Part shown: piece after piece, positions 8,312 to 13,207 of the stretch
Layout: each line of letters begins with the position of its first letter
Position numbering within the stretch: position 1 is the stretch's first letter
Source: Thermodesulfovibrio sp.
GTDB taxonomy: Bacteria > Nitrospirota > Thermodesulfovibrionia > Thermodesulfovibrionales > JdFR-85
DNA length: 13,350 bases
Direction: 5' to 3'
Assembly (NCBI GenBank): GCA_027016675.1
Contig: JALUSH010000087.1
Coordinates: forward strand, 1-13,350
Made by a program: the position numbers and the translations under genes
Notes under the pieces: generated by a model
What the model was told of the DNA's origin: nothing
The model's database searches: none
Seen by the model: only the letters and a program-made list of their open reading frames with translations

Positions 8312-8632
8312 CTATTTGAGTTTGTTCCCTTCCTTCAAGTGGTTTATGTATTCATTCCATTCAATGGGAAGCATATATTTCTTTTTGTTATTACACTCTT
8401 TACAGGCAACCACAATATTGGACTTCACACTCTTTCCACCCCTTATAAGAGGCACTATATGGTCCATTGTCAATTCAGAGGGTTTGAATCTTCTTCCGCA
8501 ATAATAGCAAATCCCCTGGGCCTTTTTTTGACGCCACCACCTGGTAGCCCTTAATTTTCGTGCCTTCTCTTTTTCTTTTCTTATTTCCTCATCTGTTACG
8601 TCAGGATAAAAACAGCATTCCACACTTTTCAT
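8312..8632 (-). CDS. Small HNH endonuclease
   Basis: 106 aa. The C-terminal half is a compact HNH/McrA-type nuclease domain. Two zinc knuckles, CYYC (42-45) and CKEC (77-80), frame DHIVP (Asp57-His58), Asn72 and Asn81. The N-terminal ~40 residues are a charged helix (DEEIRKEKEKARKLRATRWWRQKK). The fold is known for metal-dependent DNA nicking or cutting. A free-standing protein this small may act in repair, defence or mobility, and nothing nearby decides between them. The start ATG has no SD. A TGC-TATAAT extended -10 ends 6 nt before it, so the mRNA probably begins at the A of the ATG. The FabG-like gene follows 14 nt downstream. Confidence 0.88.
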   Translation of the reverse strand: MKSVECCFYPDVTDEEIRKEKEKARKLRATRWWRQKKAQGICYYCGRRFKPSELTMDHIVPLIRGGKSVKSNIVVACKECNNKKKYMLPIEWNEYINHLKEGNKLK

Positions 8633-8647
8633 GCTAAAATTATAGCA
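8633..8647 (-). promoter_or_regulatory. Extended -10 promoter giving a likely leaderless HNH mRNA
   Basis: On the minus strand TGC followed by TATAAT (8644-8639) is a perfect extended -10, with six bases to the ATG at 8632. Transcription normally starts about 7 nt after the hexamer, which is the start codon itself. There is no good -35 and no ribosome binding site. The -10 also sits inside an inverted repeat, ATGCTA (8631-8636) with TAGCAT (8643-8648), that could serve as an operator. Confidence 0.55.
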
Positions 8648-8652
8648 TAGTT

Positions 8653-8775
8653 TTAATAAATGATGGTGTATTCGTTAAAGGAATCCAGGACTTGGTTCAG
8701 ATTGGCAGGAACGAAACACTGTTGTCCTACTTCAGGACAGGATTTCAGAGACAGGAGGCAGGTTTTCTCTTTCAT
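8653..8775 (-). CDS. Possible 40-aa ORF starting in a hairpin loop
   Basis: ATG at 8775 opens 40 codons ending in TAA at 8653, a peptide beginning MKEKTCLLSLKSCPEVGQQC and ending NEYTIIY. AGGAGG lies upstream but is 12 nt away, longer than ideal, and is paired inside a perfect 15 bp stem. The peptide has three Cys and no family I recognise. It may be a small gene under translational control, a remnant of a repeat element, or chance. It ends just before the HNH promoter. Confidence 0.25.
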   Translation of the reverse strand: MKEKTCLLSLKSCPEVGQQCFVPANLNQVLDSFNEYTIIY

Positions 8776-8794
8776 GATAAAAACCTGCCTCCTG
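8752..8794 (-). terminator. Strong 15 bp hairpin after the small secreted protein gene
   Basis: CAGGAGGCAGGTTTT (8752-8766) is perfectly complementary to 8780-8794 around a 13 nt loop. On the minus strand it begins 4 nt after the stop of the preceding gene, the position of a terminator. No clear T-run follows the 3' arm on that strand (TCTCTG), so it is either an atypical terminator, an mRNA-stabilising hairpin, or a structure that masks the AGGAGG in its 5' arm. Confidence 0.5.
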
Positions 8795-8798
8795 AGTT

Positions 8799-9125
8799 TT
8801 AATACCTCTTCTGATTATCGTGCTTTTCTTTATAGATGTGTCTGCTTGCACGATCAAGGTCACGATGGAGTTTTATTCTCTCACGCTTTGTCAATACGCC
8901 ATCTGCTTTAAATCTTCTCTCTTCCCTTCTGATCCTGGTCTGCTCCTTCTCAAGTCTTAGCACCTCTCTTTTAGTAAGTTCTCCGCTTCTTATTCCCTGT
9001 ACTATCCTCTTTTGTTGATGCCTCTGACGTTTATTCACCACAGGGTCATGAATACCACCAGCAAAGGCTGTTCCAGAGACGATCAAAAGTGACAAAGCCG
9101 TTGCAATTGTTTTTGTTGCTTTCAT
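8799..9125 (-). CDS. Small secreted basic helical protein, unknown function
   Basis: 108 aa from ATG at 9125, preceded by a strong AGGAGG with about 8 nt spacing. A longer open frame reaching 9299 runs into the repeat and is rejected. Residues 1-22 form a Sec signal peptide (hydrophobic TALSLLIVSGTA, cleavage AFA|GG). The mature part is very basic and helical. It contains two related segments about 27 residues apart: SGELTKREVLRLEKEQTRIRREE (48-70) and DGVLTKRERIKLHRDLDRASRHI (75-97). The GxLTxxE turn at the head of each is a helix-turn-helix or EF-hand-like arrangement. Similar short periplasmic proteins are found as hypotheticals in other Gram-negatives, and I know of no assigned role. A TGC-TAAAAT extended -10 lies 44 nt upstream. 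Confidence 0.85.
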   Translation of the reverse strand: MKATKTIATALSLLIVSGTAFAGGIHDPVVNKRQRHQQKRIVQGIRSGELTKREVLRLEKEQTRIRREERRFKADGVLTKRERIKLHRDLDRASRHIYKEKHDNQKRY

Positions 9126-9168
9126 TGAATCTTCCTCCTTTCTGTTGATTTCAAAAAAGGATTCCCCA

Positions 9169-9177
9169 ATTTTAGCA
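9169..9177 (-). promoter_or_regulatory. Candidate extended -10 for the small secreted protein
   Basis: The minus strand reads TGC then TAAAAT (9174-9169), 43 nt before the ATG at 9125. The -35 region is poor. Repeat copy 2 begins about 30 nt further upstream. Confidence 0.4.
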
Positions 9178-9204
9178 AAGAAAAAACAGACACTTCCTAA
9201 AAGA

Positions 9205-9334
9205 AGTGGTATGGTTGAGTCTGAACGGTTTTGAATTTTGCATAAGATTTGCCTGGAGGGCAAATCGCAAAATTCCCTCGGAGACGTGCACGGATGCACG
9301 TCGAGAATGAGGTGTAAGACTCTACCATGCCACT
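9205..9334 (+). repeat. Structured dispersed repeat, copy 2 (130 bp)
   Basis: Second copy of the element at 5067-5200, same orientation. Outer arms are 9205-9222 with 9317-9334, two non-Watson-Crick positions in 18. Stem C is identical to copy 1 (9233-9241 with 9267-9275). Hairpin A is GATTTGCC (9246-9253) with GGCAAATC (9259-9266), loop TGGAG. Hairpin B is GACGTGCA (9283-9290) with TGCACGTC (9295-9302), loop CGGA. Two pairs of hairpin A and five pairs of hairpin B differ from copy 1, and each time both partners change. The linkers TGAACGGTTTT, CCCTCG and GAGAATGA are conserved. Confidence 0.9.
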
Positions 9335-9428
9335 CCTACTGAACCTTATCGCTGAAGCTGAGACATTATTGATTAAATCCTTCACCTCCTTTCTGAGCCT
9401 TTTGGCTATTTTGATGCAGAAAAAGGAA

Positions 9429-9480
9429 AAAGGTTTACTTGTGAGCCAAAAAATCTTTTCTGTAAAATAGGTAAACCTTT
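9429..9480 (+). promoter_or_regulatory. Sigma-factor gene promoter flanked by a 10 bp inverted repeat
   Basis: TTGTGA (9439-9444) and TAAAAT (9463-9468), 18 nt apart, make a plausible -35/-10 pair about 52 nt before the sigma gene. They are exactly bracketed by AAAGGTTTAC (9429-9438) and GTAAACCTTT (9471-9480), a perfect inverted repeat that could be an operator. I see no ECF-type GGAAC...GTC element that would show autoregulation. Confidence 0.45.
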
Positions 9481-9520
9481 ACAGGATCTAATGCATCTAA
9501 TATTTCAGGTAAGATGAAAG

Positions 9521-10093
9521 ATGAATAAGGATAGGGATATTCCAGATGAGCAACTCATTGAAAGAAGCTGCTGCGGTGACAGGGCATCCTTTAACTTACT
9601 ATTTGAAAGGTACAGGAAGATGGTTTTCTCACTTGCATACAACCTGACAGGAAATATCAGCGACGCTGAGGACATAACTCAGGACACCTTTGTTAATCTA
9701 TACAAGAATCTTCACAAATTCAGAGGTGAAAGCAGTTTTAAAACCTGGTTTTACAGGATTGTGATAAACCAGGTACGTTCCTATCATAGAAAAAGAAGGT
9801 TTATGTTGTTTACTTCCATTCTTACATCAAAAGAAGGCAAAGAAATGGAAATTGAAATTACAGATAATAAAACACCAGAAGAGGAGCTTCACAATCGGGA
9901 GTTACAAAAAATCCTTAAACATGCAATTCTGGCGCTCCCTCTCAAGCAAAGAGAGGTATTCATAATGAAACATATAAAGGGTCTAAAAATAAAAGAGATT
10001 GCTCATATATTGAACTCCTCTGAGGGCACAGTGAAGGCCAATCTGTTTAAGGCAGTAAGAAATCTGCAATCAAAGATAAAGGAGCTTCAATGA
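9521..10093 (+). CDS. ECF-type RNA polymerase sigma factor
   Basis: 190 aa sigma-70 family protein with only regions 2 and 4. Region 2 (about 23-92) has DAEDITQDTFVNLYKNLHKF, the -10 recognition and core-binding helices, then the SSFKTWFYRIVINQVRSYHRKR motif. Region 4 (about 130-185) has LALPLKQREVFIMKHIKGLKIKEIAHILNSSEGTVKANLFKA, the -35-binding helix-turn-helix. It directs RNA polymerase to a small regulon, usually envelope stress genes, and is held inactive by its anti-sigma. The start is ATG at 9521, because an overlapping ATG at 9514 meets a stop after four codons. The SD is weak (CAGGTAAG). Its TGA overlaps the anti-sigma ATG (ATGA), coupling their translation. Confidence 0.94.
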   Translation: MNKDRDIPDEQLIERSCCGDRASFNLLFERYRKMVFSLAYNLTGNISDAEDITQDTFVNLYKNLHKFRGESSFKTWFYRIVINQVRSYHRKRRFMLFTSILTSKEGKEMEIEITDNKTPEEELHNRELQKILKHAILALPLKQREVFIMKHIKGLKIKEIAHILNSSEGTVKANLFKAVRNLQSKIKELQ

Positions 10094-10539
10094 ACTGCAG
10101 AAATGTAAAAGACAGGCTTATACTTTATTATTATAAAGAGCTTGAAGGGAAAGAACAGGAATCCATAGAAGAACACCTCAGCACCTGCACAGAATGCCAG
10201 AGAACATTAAATATCTTGAAAGAAGATCTTGACAGGATAAATATAATAGAGCCTGATATACAGCAGGAGGACTATCAGAGAATAGGTTTTGCAATAAATC
10301 AGGAGATAGACAAACTTTCACAAAAGAAAGGTTTTCTATCAGGGTTAAGAATAAGACCCCTTTATATTGCCGTCTCCATGCTTTTAATCCTGGCAGTTTC
10401 CTATGGGTTATTTAAAGGATATGAACGGCACAAAGAGGAGAGCTTTATTTCTGAAAACTATGAACTCCTTATCAACCTTGACATGTTTGAAAACCTTGAA
10501 CTCTTAGAACATCTTGATGAAATACAGGAGACCTCATGA
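10090..10539 (+). CDS. Zinc-finger (zf-HC2) transmembrane anti-sigma factor
   Basis: 149 aa. The N-terminus has the ZAS zinc motif: Cys3, His29, Cys33 and Cys36 (HLSTCTEC). In this family it binds zinc and wraps the sigma factor. One transmembrane helix lies at about 88-108 (RPLYIAVSMLLILAVSYGLF), so residues 1-85 should be cytoplasmic and about 40 residues outside. The outer tail is acidic and leucine-rich (YELLINLDMFENLELLEHLDEI), a repeat-like motif that may be a sensor or protease-regulated segment (inference). The start overlaps the sigma stop by ATGA, and its own stop overlaps another ATG at 10536 that opens only 13 codons. Confidence 0.92.
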   Translation: MNCRNVKDRLILYYYKELEGKEQESIEEHLSTCTECQRTLNILKEDLDRINIIEPDIQQEDYQRIGFAINQEIDKLSQKKGFLSGLRIRPLYIAVSMLLILAVSYGLFKGYERHKEESFISENYELLINLDMFENLELLEHLDEIQETS

Positions 10540-10577
10540 AGACAATAAAACACATTTTATCATTTTCTTTTCAGTAG
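10536..10577 (+). pseudogene. 13-codon ORF coupled to the anti-sigma stop; stub or leader peptide
   Basis: ATG at 10536 overlaps the anti-sigma TGA (ATGA) and encodes MKTIKHILSFSFQ before TAG. The residues look like the beginning of a signal peptide that is cut off. It may be the remnant of a third operon gene or a short leader. The next ~100 nt, up to the DUF3106 gene, show no continuing frame. Confidence 0.3.
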
Positions 10578-10679
10578 TGTACGGTAAAAAACGAAAGCAA
10601 AACATAAGGACTTATCACACGGTTTATCGGACAGTATTGATCATCTTTAAAAGGGTAATGCGAAAAGAGGAGAACTGAA

Positions 10680-11114
10680 ATGAAGAAAGTTTTAATTATA
10701 ATCCTGGCCATATCTACACTGGCTATATTCAGTTCCCATCTATATGCTGAAGAAAATGATAACTTCAGTAAAAATCCTGAAAGGTGGCAGCAGATGAGTC
10801 CTGAAAAAAGGGAGATGATTAAAAAACGATACAGGCAGTGGAAAAACCTCCCTCCTGAGGAACGTGCCTTCATAAAGAGAAACTATAAAAGATTCAAGAA
10901 ACTGCCACCTGAAAAGAGGAGACTCCTTATCAAAAGGTTCAGAAAATTCAGAGATCTCCCTCCTGAGGTAAAAAAGAGGATTCTCAGAAATTACAGGATA
11001 TGGAAACAACTGCCCCCTGAGAAGAAAAGACGACTCAAGGAATTATTTAAAAAATGGCAAAGCCTTTCACCTGAGGAGAAGAGGTTATTCAAAGAGAAGC
11101 TGAGAGGGCACTAA
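10680..11114 (+). CDS. Secreted DUF3106-type protein with six 18-residue repeats
   Basis: 144 aa. A Sec signal peptide covers residues 1-23 (cleavage LYA|EE). From residue 39 the mature protein is six tandem repeats starting at 39, 57, 75, 93, 111 and 129. Each is close to LPPEKRRxIxxxYRxWKx; the last is 16 residues. Pro-Pro-Glu caps each helix, and an aromatic residue closes most repeats. The protein is strongly basic and presumably periplasmic. This matches the DUF3106 family (domain of unknown function), which often neighbours sigma/anti-sigma genes. A good SD (GAGGAG, 7 nt spacing) precedes the ATG. It lies 140 nt after the anti-sigma stop and could be read through or have its own start. 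It is a likely member of the sigma regulon (inference). Confidence 0.88.
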   Translation: MKKVLIIILAISTLAIFSSHLYAEENDNFSKNPERWQQMSPEKREMIKKRYRQWKNLPPEERAFIKRNYKRFKKLPPEKRRLLIKRFRKFRDLPPEVKKRILRNYRIWKQLPPEKKRRLKELFKKWQSLSPEEKRLFKEKLRGH

Positions 11115-11173
11115 TGAATCTCTTCTTGGCAAGCTGTAATATCCTGAATGCTCCCTGAAATAGCAAGCCAAGA

Positions 11174-11860
11174 TTATCTTGTAGATGTATTCCTTTCTAA
11201 GATATCAATGACCTCCTGATCAGACAGGTCATGCCAGTTTCTGTAGGCATCTGCAACAGCAAAGGGAACAGAGGTTCTAATATTGAGGCAAACCACATCA
11301 TCTGCCCCGGAATTAACTAAATTAACAGTCCTATCAAGACATGTTGGGACAGCAACAATGATTTTCCCGGGATTCCTTTTTCTTACAAATCTTATTGCAG
11401 CAAGCATTGTATAACCTGATGCAAGGCCGTCATCAATAATTATTACAATCTTATTCTTCAAATAAGGACGTGGCATGCCTTTTCTGAACAACATCTCCCT
11501 TTTCGAGATAATCTCCCTGGTCTTCTCAATCTGCCTGCCTATTTCTTCTTCTGTCAATCTCAGTCTATCTAACAGTTCTCTGTTAAGAATAATCTCTACA
11601 TCAGGGTCCATTGCACCAAAACCTGCCTCTGGGTTATAGGGTATCTGTATCTTTCTGACCACAATCAGATCAAGGGGAAGCCTTAGTTTATCAGCCACCT
11701 CTGCCGCAACAGGGACACCTCCTGATGGTATAGCAAGTATAATGGTGTCAGTATTTTTATATTCTTTTAACTTATCAGAAAGTAAAAGACCTGCCTCTTT
11801 TCTGTTTTCAAAGACACCAAATTTGTTTCTTAGTGCCCTGTCCTCTATTATATTACCCAT
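11174..11860 (-). CDS. Phosphoribosyltransferase (COG1926-like)
   Basis: 228 aa from ATG at 11860; a TTG at 11869 would give 231 aa, and neither has a strong SD (AAGAAG upstream). The type I PRTase signature KIVIIIDDGLASGYTMLAAI holds the PRPP loop (about residues 139-151). The N-terminal LAIPSGGVPVAAEVADKL and VVRKIQIPYNPEAGFGAM blocks are those of the predicted PRTases grouped in COG1926. In some genomes these are joined to dienelactone hydrolase-like domains, but here the domain stands alone. The acceptor base or sugar is unknown, so a named purine or pyrimidine salvage role would be a guess. It follows the tail-anchored gene by about 30 nt and is likely co-transcribed. It converges on the DUF3106 gene. 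Confidence 0.85.
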   Translation of the reverse strand: MGNIIEDRALRNKFGVFENRKEAGLLLSDKLKEYKNTDTIILAIPSGGVPVAAEVADKLRLPLDLIVVRKIQIPYNPEAGFGAMDPDVEIILNRELLDRLRLTEEEIGRQIEKTREIISKREMLFRKGMPRPYLKNKIVIIIDDGLASGYTMLAAIRFVRKRNPGKIIVAVPTCLDRTVNLVNSGADDVVCLNIRTSVPFAVADAYRNWHDLSDQEVIDILERNTSTR

Positions 11861-11892
11861 ATCAAACAATTACTTCTTGAAGATAAAAAATA

Positions 11893-12324
11893 TCAAAAAT
11901 AGGGTGTATATTCCTTTATAACCACAAGATAAAAGACAATACAGATAAGGGCAAGTAAAATTATCAGAAGCACACCTTTTATCTTCATCCCGGTAGTAGA
12001 TGCCGGCACCTTTATGCCAAACTCTTCAAGACTGATATCGCCAGAGGCGGCCCTCCTGAGGACCTTCCTTGCAAGGCTGCGCACCCAGTGTGGCACCCTG
12101 CCATTTATAATATAGTCCTTGAAGTAAAGATCCATGCTACTTTCATCGCTTTCACGGCCATACCATATACGGTAGGCTATCTGGAAGAATCTGTATTCAG
12201 AGACCTGAAGCATTGCCGAGGCATTGGTAACCTCTACAGTGTCATCCCTTCTGGTTTTTCTGAACCTCTGAAGCCTGTTCAGTATATCCCACAGGCTTAT
12301 CTTCTTATGCCCTATCTGTACCAT
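11893..12324 (-). CDS. Tail-anchored hypothetical protein
   Basis: 143 aa, not a family I can name. A soluble N-terminal region of about 110 residues is rich in Arg, Trp and Tyr (FFQIAYRIWYGRES, VPHWVRSLARKVLRRAASGDISLEEFGI). A single hydrophobic segment follows at about 116-136 (VLLIILLALICIVFYLVVI), close to the C-terminus, with no signal peptide. This is tail-anchored topology, with the soluble part in the cytoplasm. ATG at 12324 has only a weak SD (AAGTAA). A TGA-TATAAT extended -10 lies 35 nt upstream, so the leader is short. It is the first gene of a pair with the phosphoribosyltransferase. Confidence 0.75.
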   Translation of the reverse strand: MVQIGHKKISLWDILNRLQRFRKTRRDDTVEVTNASAMLQVSEYRFFQIAYRIWYGRESDESSMDLYFKDYIINGRVPHWVRSLARKVLRRAASGDISLEEFGIKVPASTTGMKIKGVLLIILLALICIVFYLVVIKEYTPYF

Positions 12325-12359
12325 TTTACTTGGTTGAAAATACTACAGTGTCTAATTTG

Positions 12360-12368
12360 ATTATATCA
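12360..12368 (-). promoter_or_regulatory. Extended -10 promoter of the tail-anchored protein gene
   Basis: The minus strand has TGA then an exact TATAAT (12365-12360), 35 nt before the ATG at 12324. The -35 (TAGCGA, 17 nt spacing) is poor, as is usual when the -10 is extended. Confidence 0.5.
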
Positions 12369-12482
12369 GAAATCATTAACCATCGCTATCGTGCTTGACC
12401 CGACAGTCCATAGTCTTTGAAAGAAAAAAATCACCTGGCCAAATTAGATATTGATAAATAAAGGAAATTTGCCCCATCCATC

Positions 12483-12511
12483 TTGACATAAAACTCTTCA
12501 TGGGATAGAAT
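12483..12511 (+). promoter_or_regulatory. Near-consensus sigma-70 promoter of the regulator cassette
   Basis: Perfect -35 TTGACA (12483-12488), 17 nt spacer, -10 TAGAAT (12506-12511, 5 of 6). The predicted start near 12518 leaves about 16 nt before the small ORF at 12534. This is the best promoter match in the window. Confidence 0.75.
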
Positions 12512-12533
12512 GTTTTTAACAAGGATGGGAAGC

Positions 12534-12611
12534 ATGAAAGAGGGAAAGGTTTTTAGAGGAAAAGTTGAAGATTTTCAGAAAGACATTAATAGATTTCGGA
12601 GGAAGAAATGA
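12534..12611 (+). CDS. 25-aa basic peptide ORF upstream of the regulator
   Basis: ATG at 12534 follows AAGGA with 8 nt spacing and encodes MKEGKVFRGKVEDFQKDINR plus five more residues ending in RRKK; estimated net charge is +6. Its TGA overlaps the regulator ATG (ATGA), and the regulator SD (GGAGG) lies inside its last codons. Promoter, SD and overlap together support translation. It could be a tiny gene product, a leader that couples translation to the regulator, or the tail of a lost toxin gene. The frame is closed 42 nt further upstream by TAA. No family recognised. Confidence 0.5.
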   Translation: MKEGKVFRGKVEDFQKDINRFRRKK

Positions 12612-12976
12612 CCAAAAAAACAAGAAACATAAAAGTAGGGATAGCAAATGAAGAACAGATTAACAGAGAATTTATTAGGGCATGGCACAAAGCAGAAAAA
12701 GGTGAAATTGAAGTAGCAGAAGAAAGGTTATATTTTCTTGATCCAAAAACCTTTTTTCAAGTTCTCTCAAAACGCAGGATAGCCTTGTTAAAGGCTTTAC
12801 ATGCGCACGGTGTATCAAGCATTCGAGAGTTGAGTAGACAACTGAATAGGGACTATAAAAATGTTTATCAGGATGTAAAATTACTGAAGAAGATGGGCTT
12901 AATACATCAAGATGAAAATAAAAGGATATATGTTCCCTGGGATAAGATTAATGCTGAAATATCATTAGCAACATGA
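12608..12976 (+). CDS. Winged-helix DNA-binding regulator (COG4190/HVO_A0114-like)
   Basis: 122 aa. Residues 48-112 form a winged helix: KTFFQVLSKRRIALLKALHAHGVSSIRELSRQLNRDYKNVYQDVKLLKKMGLIHQDENKRIYVPW. The recognition helix is in RDYKNVYQDVKLL, and the wing follows. The N-terminal IRAWHKAEKGEIEVAEERLYF segment is typical of small predicted regulators that are often the antitoxin-like partner in two-gene modules. Here no toxin-sized gene is adjacent. Instead it overlaps a 25-aa ORF at its start and a 24-aa ORF at its end, both by ATGA. It probably represses its own promoter (inference from the family). GGAGG with about 5 nt spacing supports the start. Confidence 0.88.
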   Translation: MTKKTRNIKVGIANEEQINREFIRAWHKAEKGEIEVAEERLYFLDPKTFFQVLSKRRIALLKALHAHGVSSIRELSRQLNRDYKNVYQDVKLLKKMGLIHQDENKRIYVPWDKINAEISLAT

Positions 12977-13047
12977 AGGGGAAAATCCCTAACCCTTATA
13001 AGGCCCCCATTATCAAGAGAAAAGCATTCCTGGAGGAAATGTTATAA
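12973..13047 (+). CDS. 24-aa ORF coupled to the regulator stop
   Basis: ATG at 12973 overlaps the regulator TGA and encodes MKGKIPNPYKAPIIKRKAFL plus EEML before TAA. It is basic at the front with an amphipathic end. No SD of its own is visible, so translation would rely on coupling. It could be a small protein, the first codons of a truncated partner gene, or a chance overlap. No family recognised. Confidence 0.4.
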   Translation: MKGKIPNPYKAPIIKRKAFLEEML

Positions 13048-13065
13048 AATCCTTCAGATTCTGAC

Positions 13066-13095
13066 TTGATAGATTTTCGGGGCAAAACTTATAAT
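13066..13095 (+). promoter_or_regulatory. Promoter of the secreted protein at 13208
   Basis: TTGATA (13066-13071), 18 nt spacer, exact TATAAT (13090-13095). A second TATAAT at 13105-13110 lacks a good -35. Either would give a leader of roughly 90-110 nt containing the palindrome and hairpin described below. Confidence 0.55.
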
Positions 13096-13106
13096 GTATT
13101 GCGGTA

Positions 13107-13127
13107 TAATTAAGGAGGCCTTAATTA
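13107..13127 (+). promoter_or_regulatory. 9 bp palindrome, possible operator at the transcription start
   Basis: TAATTAAGG (13107-13115) and CCTTAATTA (13119-13127) are perfect inverted repeats around AGG. They lie just after one TATAAT and overlap the other, a usual place for a repressor site. Confidence 0.45.
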
Positions 13128-13141
13128 GTATCAAAACACCG

Positions 13142-13182
13142 CACCTGACCGCTGTTCCGCTGGCGCTCCACAGCGGCAGGTG
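13142..13182 (+). other. GC-rich leader hairpin
   Basis: CACCTG (13142-13147) pairs with CAGGTG (13177-13182), and CCGCTGT (13149-13155) pairs with ACAGCGG (13170-13176). One bulged A and a 14 nt loop complete a 13 bp stem. It is far more GC-rich than its surroundings. It lies 25 nt before the start codon, in the predicted leader. No T-run follows on the plus strand. Confidence 0.7.
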
Positions 13183-13207
13183 AGTTTAATATGACAAAGG
13201 AGGGGTT

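Noticed and set aside
9126..9299. N-terminal extension of the small secreted protein up to 9299
   Set aside because: The extension reads through the promoter and the structured repeat; ATG at 9125 has a strong SD and begins a clear signal peptide.
11124..11173. TCTTGGC and GCCAAGA inverted repeat between the convergent DUF3106 and phosphoribosyltransferase genes, as a two-way terminator
   Set aside because: Only 7 bp with a loop of over 30 nt and no T-runs; too weak to call.
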